In this document: piece after piece, positions 7,388-15,959 of the stretch
Position numbering within the stretch: the stretch's first letter is position 1
How the letters are laid out: each line of letters begins with the position of its first letter
NCBI GenBank assembly: GCA_937907325.1
Contig: CALERO010000074.1
Coordinates: 1-26,829, forward strand
DNA length: 26,829 nt
From: UBA4716 sp002438865
Lineage (GTDB): Bacteria > Bacillota > Clostridia > UBA1381
Direction: 5' to 3'
Made by a program: the position numbers and the translations under genes
Notes under the pieces: model-generated
What the model saw: only the letters and a program-made list of their open reading frames with translations
Databases searched by the model: none
What the model was told of the DNA's origin: nothing

Positions 7388-9802
7388 ATGGAAACGTATA
7401 ATTATAAAAATATCGAGAAAAAATGGCAGGACAGATGGGAGGAGGCAGGAATATTCCATGCCTCGAACAATTCCGATAAAGAGAAATTCTATGGCTTGGT
7501 TGAATTTCCGTACCCGTCGGGACAGGGACTTCACGTAGGACACCCCCGAAGCTACACCGCAATGGATATAATTGCGAGAAAGCGCAGAATGGAGGGTAAA
7601 AACGTCCTCTATCCGATAGGCTGGGACGCATTCGGTCTGCCGACGGAAAACTATGCAATAAAAAATAAAATTCACCCGAAAATCGTAACGGAGAAAAACG
7701 TTGCAAACTTCAAGCGTCAGCTTAAAATGATCGGCTTTTCATTTGACTGGTCGAGAGAAATAAACACGACCGACCCCGAATATTACAAATGGACGCAGTG
7801 GATATTCTTACAGCTGTTCAAAAAAGGACTTGCCTACAAGCAGGAAATGCCTATAAACTGGTGTACGGGCTGTAAGGTCGGCTTGTCAAACGAGGAGGTC
7901 GTAAACGGTGTGTGCGAACGCTGCGGAAGCGAAGTCGTACAGCGCAGAAAGAGCCAGTGGATGCTTAAAATCACGGCATACGCACAGCGCCTTATAGACG
8001 ATCTCGACAAGGTGGATTACCTTGAAAAAATAAAGACTCAGCAGAAAAACTGGATAGGACGTTCCGAGGGTGCGGAGGTAAACTTCACATTAAGCACCGG
8101 CGACGTTATGACCGTTTACACAACAAGATGCGATACGCTTTTCGGCGCAACATACACCGTTATGTCGCCGGAGCATGAGCTTATAGATAAAATGAAAGAC
8201 TCAATCACAAACTGGGACGAGGTAACGGCGTACAGAAACGAAGCCGCAAAGAAGTCCGAGTTTGAAAGAACGGAGCTTGCAAAAGACAAAACGGGCGTTA
8301 AGCTTGAGGGAATTTATGCCGTAAACCCGGCAAACGGAGCAAAACTCCCGGTATTTATTTCGGATTATGTTCTCGTAACATACGGAACGGGCGCAATTAT
8401 GGCGGTTCCTGCTCATGACAGCCGTGACTGGGATTTTGCAAAGAAATTCAATCTGCCGATAATCGAGGTTGTTTCGGGCGGCGAAAACGTTCAGGAGGAG
8501 GCATATACCGATGTTTACAGCGGTAATATGGTAAATTCCGATTTCCTTAACGGACTCCCCGTAAAAGAAGCAATCCCGACAATGATAAACCGGCTCGAGG
8601 AAAAGGGTCTCGGAAAGAGAAAAGTAAACTTCAAACTGCGTGACTGGGTATTCTCACGTCAGCGTTACTGGGGCGAGCCTATTCCGCTCGTTCACTGTGA
8701 TAAATGCGGCTGGGTACCCGTTCCCGAAAGCGAGCTGCCGCTCGTTCTGCCGGAACTGGATACATTCGAGCCGGGCGAAAACGGCGAATCGCCGCTCGCA
8801 AAAGCGTATGACTGGATAAACACAACCTGTCCGTGCTGCGGCGGCAAGGCTGTCCGTGAAACGGACACAATGCCGCAGTGGGCAGGCTCAAGCTGGTATT
8901 TCCTGCGCTATATGGACGCACACAATAAGGACGCTCTTGCGTCAAAAGAGGCGCTTGACTACTGGAATCAGGTGGATTGGTACAACGGCGGTATGGAGCA
9001 TACCACGCTCCACTTGCTGTACTCACGTTTCTGGCACAAGTTCCTGTTCGATATAGGCGTTGTTCCGACCTGTGAGCCGTATATGAAACGTACCTCGCAC
9101 GGAATGATTTTGGGCGAGAACAACGAAAAGATGTCAAAGTCCAGAGGAAACGTCGTAAATCCCGATGAGGTTGTTGACGAGTTCGGTGCGGACGCATTCA
9201 GAACATACGAAATGTTTATCGGTGCGTTTGACCAGGCTACGCCGTGGTCACAGCAGGGACTCAAAGGCTGTTACAAGTTTATCGAAAGAGTATGGAATTT
9301 GCAGAGTATTCTGACAGATGAAAAGGGATTAAGCAGCGACCTTGAAAAATCCGTGCATAAGACAATAAAGAAAGTAAGCGAAGATTTTGAGAGAATGAAG
9401 TTCAATACGGCTATCGCCGCAATGATGAGCCTTGTAAACGAGTTCACGAAAAAAGGTTCTGTCACAACGGGCGAGTATCTGACGCTTATTACGCTCTTAA
9501 ACCCCGTTGCTCCGCATATTACCGAGGAGCTTTGGGAAAAATACGGCAACGGCGGATTTTTGTCCGTACACGAATGGCCCAAATATGATGATGAAAAAAC
9601 AGTTGATGACGAAGTAGAAATCGTAGTGCAGATAAACGGTAAAATTAAGGATAAGATTATGATTGCCGCAGGTCTTGACAAGGAGGGCACATTAAACGCC
9701 GCCATGAACAGCGACAAGATAAAGAGCCTTATCGACGGAAAGACCGTAATAAAAACAATAGCAGTGCCGAATAAGCTTGTCAATATCGTAGTTAAAGGCT
9801 GA
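7388..9802 (+). CDS. leuS: Leucyl-tRNA synthetase
   Basis: This class I synthetase charges tRNA-Leu. The protein has 804 residues, normal for bacterial LeuS. Residues 1-60 carry FPYPSGQGLHVGHPRSYT, with the HIGH-type signature HVGH at 49-52. A C4 zinc site follows (NWCTGC, then CERCG). The CP1 editing domain occupies roughly 220-420, with the threonine-rich TRCDTLFGATY and GTGAIMAVPAHDSRDWDFA. A second cysteine cluster (CDKCG, CPCCGG) lies near 437-482. KMSKS is at 581-585, and the anticodon-binding region and C-terminal domain complete the protein. The start is the ATG at 7388 with AAAGGAG at 7374-7380; an upstream in-frame ATG at 7337 lies inside rsfS. No T-box leader was seen ahead of leuS; it lies deep in the operon. 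Confidence 0.97.
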   Translation: METYNYKNIEKKWQDRWEEAGIFHASNNSDKEKFYGLVEFPYPSGQGLHVGHPRSYTAMDIIARKRRMEGKNVLYPIGWDAFGLPTENYAIKNKIHPKIVTEKNVANFKRQLKMIGFSFDWSREINTTDPEYYKWTQWIFLQLFKKGLAYKQEMPINWCTGCKVGLSNEEVVNGVCERCGSEVVQRRKSQWMLKITAYAQRLIDDLDKVDYLEKIKTQQKNWIGRSEGAEVNFTLSTGDVMTVYTTRCDTLFGATYTVMSPEHELIDKMKDSITNWDEVTAYRNEAAKKSEFERTELAKDKTGVKLEGIYAVNPANGAKLPVFISDYVLVTYGTGAIMAVPAHDSRDWDFAKKFNLPIIEVVSGGENVQEEAYTDVYSGNMVNSDFLNGLPVKEAIPTMINRLEEKGLGKRKVNFKLRDWVFSRQRYWGEPIPLVHCDKCGWVPVPESELPLVLPELDTFEPGENGESPLAKAYDWINTTCPCCGGKAVRETDTMPQWAGSSWYFLRYMDAHNKDALASKEALDYWNQVDWYNGGMEHTTLHLLYSRFWHKFLFDIGVVPTCEPYMKRTSHGMILGENNEKMSKSRGNVVNPDEVVDEFGADAFRTYEMFIGAFDQATPWSQQGLKGCYKFIERVWNLQSILTDEKGLSSDLEKSVHKTIKKVSEDFERMKFNTAIAAMMSLVNEFTKKGSVTTGEYLTLITLLNPVAPHITEELWEKYGNGGFLSVHEWPKYDDEKTVDDEVEIVVQINGKIKDKIMIAAGLDKEGTLNAAMNSDKIKSLIDGKTVIKTIAVPNKLVNIVVKG

Positions 9803-9898
9803 TTAAAATTCCGCATCTCGCACATTTGCACTCGCTCGCATATCGGCATATGCGTCGCTCGCTTAAATGCACAATCTGCGAAATTTTTCTTCAGCCTT
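9795..9898. repeat. Long imperfect hairpin at the end of leuS
   Basis: The outer arms AAGGCTGA (9795-9802) and TCAGCCTT (9891-9898) are exact complements. Inside them AAAATTCCGCA pairs with TGCGAAATTTT with one mismatch, and the apex holds a 7-bp stem CGCATAT/ATATGCG around CGGC (near 9837-9854). The whole unit is about 104 nt and begins in the last leuS codons. It may be a repeat element that inserted at the operon end or a 3' mRNA structure. Confidence 0.6.
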
Positions 9899-9924
9899 GG
9901 CTGATTGCATTTCATAACACACAT

Positions 9925-9953
9925 AAATCACCGCAGAAATTCTGCGGTGATTT
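9925..9953 (+). terminator. Probable terminator of the yhbY-leuS operon
   Basis: Arms 9925-9938 and 9940-9953 form a 14-bp perfect palindrome with a central A; the folded loop would be slightly larger. The T-run after it is short, so termination is likely but not certain. The palindrome is equally good on both strands. Confidence 0.65.
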
Positions 9954-10016
9954 ATTCCGTAAACAGCAGAAAAACACGCTTTTTACGGGCGAAAACAACT
10001 TTTTTGCGCAAAAGTA

Positions 10017-10045
10017 TTGCATTTTTGCGTAAAATAAGGTAGAAT
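10017..10045 (+). promoter_or_regulatory. Promoter of efp
   Basis: TTGCAT (10017-10022) and TAGAAT (10040-10045) are 17 bp apart. The start site near 10052 gives a leader of about 36 nt to the efp ATG. Confidence 0.65.
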
Positions 10046-10087
10046 AATACTATATGACTAACAAAAGATTTTCAGGAGGAGATAAAA

Positions 10088-10651
10088 ATGATAACAGCAG
10101 GAGATTTCAGAAACGGCAAAACGTTTGAGCTTGACGGCGGAGTTTGGCAGATTGTTGAATTTCAGCACGTTAAGCCGGGTAAAGGCGCCGCTTTCGTAAG
10201 AACAAAGATTAAGAACGTTATCACAGGTTCGGTAGTTGAAAAAACATTCAGACCTACGGAAAAATTCGAGGAAGCGTTTGTTGAAAGAAAGGATATGCAG
10301 TATTCGTATTCAGACGGCGATATTTACTACTTCATGGATCAGGAAACATTCGATATGATTCCGATAGGCAAGGATCAGGTCGGCGACGCTATGAAGTTCG
10401 TTAAGGAAAACGACGTATGTAAGGTGCTTTCATACAAAGGCAACGTGTTCGGTATCGAACCGCCCACATTCGTAGAGCTTGCAATCACGGAGACAGAGCC
10501 GGGATTTGCGGGAAATACTGCTACGGGCGCAACAAAGCCTGCTACACTCGAAACAGGTGCGGTTATTCAGGTTCCGCTTTTTGTTGACGGCAGCGACATA
10601 ATCAGAGTAGACACACGTACAGGCGAATATATGGAGCGTGTAAACAAGTAA
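10088..10651 (+). CDS. efp: Elongation factor P
   Basis: EF-P binds between the ribosomal P and E sites and relieves stalling at proline runs. The 187-residue length is standard, with three beta-barrel domains. The N-terminal domain has the loop QHVKPGKGAAFVRTK around residue 32, where the tip lysine sits (PGKG); whether it is modified cannot be told, and no epmA/epmB or ymfI-like gene is in view. The C-terminal OB fold ends in VDTRTGEYMERV, the family signature. AGGAGG lies just before the ATG. The next gene follows after 26 nt with its own ribosome-binding site, so the two are probably cotranscribed. Confidence 0.97.
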   Translation: MITAGDFRNGKTFELDGGVWQIVEFQHVKPGKGAAFVRTKIKNVITGSVVEKTFRPTEKFEEAFVERKDMQYSYSDGDIYYFMDQETFDMIPIGKDQVGDAMKFVKENDVCKVLSYKGNVFGIEPPTFVELAITETEPGFAGNTATGATKPATLETGAVIQVPLFVDGSDIIRVDTRTGEYMERVNK

Positions 10652-10677
10652 TTGCAAGCTGAAAGGAGCCGATTGCT

Positions 10678-11136
10678 ATGAGTAATTTATCAAAAAAGGT
10701 ATCGTATCTGCGCGGTTTCGCCGAGGGACTCGACATAAGCCCCAAAAGCGACGAGGGTAAGCTTATTTCAAAAATGCTTGAAGTGATTGATGAAATGGCT
10801 GATAAAATAGATGCGCTTGAGGAAAGTCAGAACGAAACAGACCTAATCCTTGACGATATTGACGAGGAGCTTTCGTGGCTTGCCGACGATATATACGGCG
10901 AGGACGATTTTTCCGATGATGAGGATGACGATTACGAAGATGAGGACGAGGACGACGATTGGCTCAATGACGATACAAACGGCGCAGACAACGACCTCTT
11001 TGAAATTCAGTGCCCCAATTGCGGTGAGGACGTAATGGTTGACTTCGATATGCTTGACGAAGAAAAAGGAATTATATGCCCGAACTGTCATGAGGAAATA
11101 GAGCTTGAATTTAATTTTGACGAGGACGACGATTAA
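10678..11136 (+). CDS. CD1247-type acidic zinc-ribbon protein
   Basis: This 152-residue cytoplasmic protein resembles the clostridial family with a CD1247 N-terminal domain; its function is not known. Residues 1-65 form the conserved helical domain (MSNLSKKVSYLRGFAEGL start). Residues about 72-105 are almost entirely Asp and Glu, a flexible acidic linker. Residues 112-137 form a zinc ribbon with CPNCGE (C112, C115) and CPNCHE (C134, C137), and the tail is acidic again. Homologues are sometimes mislabelled as AraC regulators; no helix-turn-helix is visible here. It follows efp by 26 nt with AAAGGAG ahead of the ATG and ends at a strong terminator. Its steady linkage to translation and chaperone genes hints at a housekeeping role, by inference only. 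Confidence 0.8.
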   Translation: MSNLSKKVSYLRGFAEGLDISPKSDEGKLISKMLEVIDEMADKIDALEESQNETDLILDDIDEELSWLADDIYGEDDFSDDEDDDYEDEDEDDDWLNDDTNGADNDLFEIQCPNCGEDVMVDFDMLDEEKGIICPNCHEEIELEFNFDEDDD

Positions 11137-11150
11137 CAGAGCATAAAAAG

Positions 11151-11192
11151 GGCTGTAAAAAAACTTTTAAAGTTTTTTTACAGCCTGTTTTT
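11151..11192 (+). terminator. Terminator of the efp transcript
   Basis: A perfect 16-bp stem (11151-11166 with 11170-11185) is followed by a T-rich run. It separates the efp unit from hemW, whose ribosome-binding site begins only 11 nt later; hemW therefore needs read-through or a promoter not recognised here. Confidence 0.9.
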
Positions 11193-11212
11193 TGTGTCTT
11201 ACAGGAGAAATG

Positions 11213-12313
11213 ATGAAAGGATTATATATTCATATTCCGTTTTGCGTAAAAAAATGCAGGTATTGCGATTTTACTTCATTTGCGGACAAAGCCGATTGCT
11301 TTGATTTGTATGTAAAGCAGCTGATGTGTGAAATGGAGCAATATCGGGGCGAGGGCATAGACACCGTATTTATCGGCGGCGGAACGCCCACCGTTATGAG
11401 TGCGAAACAGTTGGAGAAAATTATCGGTGCGTGCTTTAAAAATTTCAATATATCCTCCGATTATGAATTCAGCGTCGAGGCAAACCCCGGCACGCTTGAT
11501 GATGAAAAAATCAAAACGCTCTTAAACAGCGGAGCAAACCGCATAAGCGTCGGCGTGCAGTCGTTTAATGACAATGAGCTGAAAACGCTCGGAAGAATAC
11601 ACAGCGCACGCAGTGCATATAATACAGTTTGCAGACTGCACGAGCTGGGATTTTTAAACATCAATGCCGATATTATGACGGCGCTCCCCTCGCAGACGGA
11701 GGAAATGCTTTTAAAGACGGCAGACCGCCTGCTTGAGCTTCCTCTTATGCATATAAGCGCATACAGCCTTATAATAGAGGACGGAACGCCTATGGCGGAG
11801 GATTACAAAAACGGGCAGTTAAACCTCCCCGATGAGGACAGCGACAGGCATATGTATGCGGCGCTTTCGGAAAAACTGGCGCAGAACGGATTTAACCGAT
11901 ACGAAATTTCCAATTTCGCAAAGGACGGCTTTGAATGCCGTCATAATAAAAAATACTGGCAGTGCAGAGAATATATCGGACTCGGTACGGCGGCACATTC
12001 ATATATAGGAAACGAACGCTTTTCAAATACAAGCAGTTTATCGGAATATCTTTCGGGAAAATATTGCCGTAATACCGAGGTGCTGACCAAAGCGGACAAA
12101 ATCGAAGAATTTATTATTATGGGTTTGCGTATGCGATGCGGAATAAGCGAAGCGGAGTTTATGCGCCGATTTAATAAAAGCTTTGCCGAAACCTATAAAA
12201 ATCAGCTTGAAAAATTTATAAACGGCGGATTTATGAAAGCCGAAAACGGGCGCTTTTGCCTGACCGCAAAGGGTGCGGACGTGTCAAACTCAATAATGTG
12301 CGAGTTTATTTAA
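11213..12313 (+). CDS. hemW: Radical SAM heme chaperone HemW
   Basis: This 366-residue radical-SAM protein contains the cluster motif PFCVKKCRYCDF (CxxxCxxC) near residues 9-20, the SAM-binding FIGGGTPT and a conserved VQSFND segment. HNKKYW (the HNxxYW motif) marks HemW rather than the true coproporphyrinogen oxidase HemN; HemW binds heme and helps insert it into target proteins. The closing domain contains GLRMRCGISEAEF, typical of the family. The start is the second of two adjacent ATGs (11213), because AGGAG at 11203-11207 is then properly spaced. It lies directly upstream of the hrcA operon, as is common in Firmicutes. No heme biosynthesis genes are nearby. Confidence 0.93.
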   Translation: MKGLYIHIPFCVKKCRYCDFTSFADKADCFDLYVKQLMCEMEQYRGEGIDTVFIGGGTPTVMSAKQLEKIIGACFKNFNISSDYEFSVEANPGTLDDEKIKTLLNSGANRISVGVQSFNDNELKTLGRIHSARSAYNTVCRLHELGFLNINADIMTALPSQTEEMLLKTADRLLELPLMHISAYSLIIEDGTPMAEDYKNGQLNLPDEDSDRHMYAALSEKLAQNGFNRYEISNFAKDGFECRHNKKYWQCREYIGLGTAAHSYIGNERFSNTSSLSEYLSGKYCRNTEVLTKADKIEEFIIMGLRMRCGISEAEFMRRFNKSFAETYKNQLEKFINGGFMKAENGRFCLTAKGADVSNSIMCEFI

Positions 12314-12358
12314 TAATTATTAAAATTGTGAATAATTTGTGAAATATGCGGAAATCAC

Positions 12359-12387
12359 TTGACATACGGGTTTGATAGTGGTAAATT
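12359..12387 (+). promoter_or_regulatory. Promoter of the hrcA heat-shock operon
   Basis: TTGACA (12359-12364) is followed after 17 bp by TAAATT (12382-12387). The start site would fall at about 12394, at the edge of the CIRCE operator, the usual arrangement for HrcA repression. Confidence 0.75.
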
Positions 12388-12394
12388 ATACTTG

Positions 12395-12421
12395 TTAGCA
12401 CTCATAGTTGACGAGTGCTAA
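12395..12421. promoter_or_regulatory. CIRCE operator (HrcA binding site)
   Basis: TTAGCACTC (12395-12403), nine spacer bases and GAGTGCTAA (12413-12421) match the CIRCE consensus at every arm position. HrcA binds here and represses the operon until heat shock or misfolded protein titrates GroEL. It is the only CIRCE seen in the window. Confidence 0.98.
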
Positions 12422-12456
12422 CAAAGAAAAGCATATATTTGTTGAAGGTGAGGATA

Positions 12457-13494
12457 ATGGACTTAAATGAACGAAAAAGAAAAATCCTCCAGGCTATTAT
12501 TGATGAATATATAGGCACGGCAGAGCCTGTAGGCTCGAGAGCCATTTCAAAAAAAGAGGATTTGGGGCTTTCGAGCGCAACTATCCGAAACGAAATGGCA
12601 GACCTTGAGGAGATGGGTTACCTCATACAGCCTCATACCTCCGCAGGACGTGTTCCGTCGGACGAGGGGTACAGGTTTTATGTAAATCAGCTTATGCAGC
12701 GTTACCAGATCGGTATGGAGGCAATCGCAAGATTGCAGCGTGAGCTTGAAACAAAGGTAAATCAGCTTGAGAAAATAATCAGGCGTGCGGGGTTTATAGC
12801 TTCTGCGCTTACCGATTACACAACGGTTGTTACGGCGCCGTCCGGCTCGGGCGACCGCATAAACAAAATCGACCTTGTGCCTATCGGCAAAAACCAGGTG
12901 ATGCTTATAGTCGTTACGCATACGGTGAGAAACGAGATTATAAACATTGACATCGATTCCGATACGTGTGCGGGACTTGCAAAAATTCTTAATAAAAACC
13001 TCTGCGGACTGGACGCAAACGAGATTACGTTCGATAAGATAAAGGAGCTTGAGGCGGAGATAAAATCCGAACTTAACCTGCACCCGAAGGTGCTTATCAA
13101 TATAATGAATTTCGTTTACGAAACAATAACCGTTGCGGAGGACACCGAAATATACGTAAACAACGCAAAGTCCATTTTAAAATATCCGGAATACCGTGAT
13201 GTGGAAAAAGCAAGCGAGCTTTTCAATTTCCTTGAGGATAAGGAAAACCTTAAAAAGATAATCGGAACAGACTCCGAAAAGGGCGTGAATGCGAAAATAG
13301 GCAAGGAAAACGACCTTGAAATCTTAAACGACTGTTCGCTTGTCACTGTAAATTATTCGCTGGGCAATAAAGCCGTCGGAAAGCTGGGCGTAATAGGACC
13401 CAAGCGTATGAATTACGCAAAGGTGTTCGCAAGCCTTGATCTTATATCGGCGGAGATAGATAAAGTTCTCGGGTATTACATCAATGATGAATAA
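12457..13494 (+). CDS. hrcA: Heat-inducible transcription repressor HrcA
   Basis: This 345-residue repressor binds CIRCE. The N-terminal winged helix carries RKRKILQAIIDEYIGTAEPVGSR and SSATIRNEMADLEEMGYLIQPHTSAGRVPSDEGYR, the latter the DNA-recognition block. The GAF-like middle and the dimerisation region follow, with the conserved C-terminal end (IGPKRMNYAKVFASLDLIS). The start is the ATG at 12457 behind AAGGTGAGG. The in-frame ATG at 12415 lies inside the CIRCE element and is rejected. As first gene of its operon it is autoregulated. Confidence 0.96.
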   Translation: MDLNERKRKILQAIIDEYIGTAEPVGSRAISKKEDLGLSSATIRNEMADLEEMGYLIQPHTSAGRVPSDEGYRFYVNQLMQRYQIGMEAIARLQRELETKVNQLEKIIRRAGFIASALTDYTTVVTAPSGSGDRINKIDLVPIGKNQVMLIVVTHTVRNEIINIDIDSDTCAGLAKILNKNLCGLDANEITFDKIKELEAEIKSELNLHPKVLINIMNFVYETITVAEDTEIYVNNAKSILKYPEYRDVEKASELFNFLEDKENLKKIIGTDSEKGVNAKIGKENDLEILNDCSLVTVNYSLGNKAVGKLGVIGPKRMNYAKVFASLDLISAEIDKVLGYYINDE

Positions 13495-13511
13495 TGAGGG
13501 GAGATGGGAAA

Positions 13512-14024
13512 ATGACAGATAAGAATGAAGAAGAAATCATAGAAGAAACAGACGAAACCGCCGCAGAGACGGAGGCTCCCAAGGAGGATTTGGAGGAAAA
13601 GCTTCGGGAGCAGACGGAAAAGTACACACGTCTGTATGCGGAATTTGATAATTTCCGCAAGCGCTCACAGCGTGAAAAGGACGCCCGTTATGCGGACGCC
13701 GTTATCGATACGGTGGAAAAAATTCTGCCTATCGGCGATAATATAGAAAGAGCATTGCAGACAGAAGTAACCTCGGAGGACGCCGTAAAGCTTAAAGAGG
13801 GCGTTGAGATGGTTATGAAGCAGTTCTACGAAGTGCTTGAAAAGCTCGGCGTTTCGGAAATCAAAGCGCAGGGCGAACAGTTTGACCCTAACGTACACAA
13901 CGCAATTATGCACGTTGAGGACGATTCTATAGATGACAACACCGTTGTGGAGGAATTTATGCGCGGGTATAAATACAAGGATAACCGAGTTATCCGCCAC
14001 AGTATGGTAAAAGTAGCAAACTAA
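13512..14024 (+). CDS. grpE: Nucleotide exchange factor GrpE
   Basis: GrpE releases ADP from DnaK. The 170-residue protein has an acidic, disordered N-terminus, a long coiled coil (about residues 32-80, with YAEFDNFRKRSQREK) and the beta-wing domain with the signature DPNVHNAIMHVED and VVEEFMRGYKYKDNRVIRHSMVKVA. The start at 13512 has GGGGAG nine bases upstream; the ATG at 13494 overlaps the hrcA stop and lacks a good site. It lies between hrcA and dnaK with short gaps. Confidence 0.96.
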   Translation: MTDKNEEEIIEETDETAAETEAPKEDLEEKLREQTEKYTRLYAEFDNFRKRSQREKDARYADAVIDTVEKILPIGDNIERALQTEVTSEDAVKLKEGVEMVMKQFYEVLEKLGVSEIKAQGEQFDPNVHNAIMHVEDDSIDDNTVVEEFMRGYKYKDNRVIRHSMVKVAN

Positions 14025-14045
14025 ATTTTTTAGGAGGAATTTATT

Positions 14046-15893
14046 ATGGGAAAGATTATTGGTATAGACTTAGGTACAACAAACAGCTGTGTAGCCGTTA
14101 TGGAGGGCGGTAACCCGAACGTTATCACCAACAGCGAGGGCGCAAGAACAACCCCGTCGGTTGTAGCGTTCCAGAAAGACGGCGAGAGAATAGTCGGACA
14201 GGTTGCAAAGCGTCAGGCTGTTACAAACGCAGACAGAACAATTATGTCAATAAAGAGAAAAATGGGTACAACCGAAAAGGTTTCGATTGACGGCAAGGAA
14301 TACACACCGCAGGAAATTTCCGCAATGATTCTTGCAAAGTTAAAGAGCGATGCGGAAAGCTATCTCGGCGAACCCGTTACACAGGCGGTAATCACCGTTC
14401 CTGCTTACTTCAACGACAGCCAGCGTCAGGCAACCAAGGACGCAGGTAAAATCGCAGGTCTTGAAGTATTGAGAATTATAAACGAGCCTACAGCCGCAGC
14501 TCTTGCTTACGGTATGAGCGACAAGGATCAGACAATTATGGTATATGACCTCGGCGGCGGTACATTCGATGTATCTATCCTTGAAATAGGCGACGGCGTG
14601 TTTGAAGTATTGTCAACAAACGGCGATACGCACCTCGGCGGCGATGATTTCGACCAGAGAATTATGGATTATCTCGTATCGGAATTTAAAAAGTCGGACG
14701 GCGTTGATTTGTCAACCGATAAGATGGCTATGCAGAGATTAAAGGAAGCTGCCGAAAAGTCAAAGATAGAACTTTCGACAACCACGACCTCAAATATCAA
14801 TCTGCCGTTCATCACAGCAGACGCATCGGGTCCGAAACATATGGATATAACTCTTACAAAAGCAAAGTTTGACGAGCTTACCGCAGATCTGGTAGACAGA
14901 ACTCTTACCTGCATCAGAAACGCTATGTCGGACGCAGGTCTTTCAAGCTCGCAGATAGATGAGGTTCTTCTTGTCGGCGGATCATCGAGAATCCCTGCCG
15001 TACAGGAGGCTGTAAAGAAAGAAATGGGCAAAGAACCGCATAAGGGCATTAACCCCGACGAGTGCGTTGCAATCGGTGCGGCAAGACAGGCAGGCGTTCT
15101 CAGCGGCGAAGAAACCGGCGTGCTTCTGCTTGACGTAACACCGCTTTCACTCGGTATCGAAACAATGGGCGGTGTGTTCACAAAGCTTATCGAGAGAAAC
15201 ACAACAATTCCTACAAATAAATCGCAGATATTCTCAACAGCCGCAGACGGACAGACAAGCGTTGAAGTTCACGTTCTCCAGGGCGAAAGAGAAATGGCAC
15301 AGTACAATAAGACGCTCGGAAGATTTAATCTTACCGGTATTGCTCCGGCTCCGAGAGGCGTACCGCAGATTGAGGTTACTTTCGATATTGATGCAAACGG
15401 TATTGTTAAGGTAAGCGCAAAGGATTTGGGAACAGGCAACGAACAGAAGATTACAATAACCGCATCTTCAAACCTCAGCGATGAAGATATAGAAAAGGCT
15501 GTAAAAGAAGCCGAAAAGTATGCCGAAGAAGATAAAAAGCGTAAGGAAGAGGTAGACACGAGAAATAATGCAGAGTCGCTTGTATATCAGTGTGAAAAAG
15601 CTCTTACGGACGCAGGCGACAAGATCGACGCCGGCACAAAATCAGACATCGAAGCTGAAATAAACAAGGTTAAAGAGGCGTTAAAGGGTACTGATTCGGC
15701 AGCTATCAAAGCCGCAACGGAGGAATTACAGCAGAAATTCTATGCCGTTGCCGAGAAGATGTATCAGCAGGCAGCTCCGAACGGAGCACAGCCGGGTGCA
15801 GGCGCAGAGCAGGCAAACGGCGGCGCACAGGCAGGAGATAACGTTTACGAAGCGGATTACCGTGAAGTAGATAATGACAACGACAATAAATAA
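14046..15893 (+). CDS. dnaK: Chaperone DnaK (Hsp70)
   Basis: This 615-residue Hsp70 chaperone is ATP-driven. The ATPase domain opens with IIGIDLGTTNSC and contains the connect and phosphate-2 segments (VYDLGGGTFDVSIL) and LLVGGSSRIPAVQ. The linker VLLLDVTPLSLGIE leads to the substrate-binding domain and helical lid; the last 45 residues are Gly/Ala/Gln-rich and end in an acidic tail with the EADYREV motif. As in other Gram-positive DnaKs, the roughly 24-residue insertion of the Gram-negative ATPase domain is absent. AGGAGG precedes the ATG. It is partner to the GrpE and DnaJ encoded on either side. Confidence 0.98.
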   Translation: MGKIIGIDLGTTNSCVAVMEGGNPNVITNSEGARTTPSVVAFQKDGERIVGQVAKRQAVTNADRTIMSIKRKMGTTEKVSIDGKEYTPQEISAMILAKLKSDAESYLGEPVTQAVITVPAYFNDSQRQATKDAGKIAGLEVLRIINEPTAAALAYGMSDKDQTIMVYDLGGGTFDVSILEIGDGVFEVLSTNGDTHLGGDDFDQRIMDYLVSEFKKSDGVDLSTDKMAMQRLKEAAEKSKIELSTTTTSNINLPFITADASGPKHMDITLTKAKFDELTADLVDRTLTCIRNAMSDAGLSSSQIDEVLLVGGSSRIPAVQEAVKKEMGKEPHKGINPDECVAIGAARQAGVLSGEETGVLLLDVTPLSLGIETMGGVFTKLIERNTTIPTNKSQIFSTAADGQTSVEVHVLQGEREMAQYNKTLGRFNLTGIAPAPRGVPQIEVTFDIDANGIVKVSAKDLGTGNEQKITITASSNLSDEDIEKAVKEAEKYAEEDKKRKEEVDTRNNAESLVYQCEKALTDAGDKIDAGTKSDIEAEINKVKEALKGTDSAAIKAATEELQQKFYAVAEKMYQQAAPNGAQPGAGAEQANGGAQAGDNVYEADYREVDNDNDNK

Positions 15894-15902
15894 GCTTTCT
15901 GA

Positions 15903-15930
15903 AAAAGGGCGGATACATTTCCGCCCTTTT
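15903..15930 (+). terminator. Internal terminator or attenuator between dnaK and dnaJ
   Basis: A 10-bp stem (15903-15912 with 15921-15930, AAAAGGGCGG/CCGCCCTTTT) has an 8-nt loop. The four closing Ts form only a short T-run. It probably stops part of the transcripts and so lowers dnaJ relative to dnaK, or acts as an mRNA processing or stabilising hairpin. Confidence 0.65.
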
Positions 15931-15959
15931 GGCAGTAAAGAATAGGTGGGTGAGTAAAT

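Noticed and set aside
7300..7390. T-box or other leader ahead of leuS
   Set aside because: Only 20 nt separate rsfS and leuS, and no T-box motif or specifier structure can fit.
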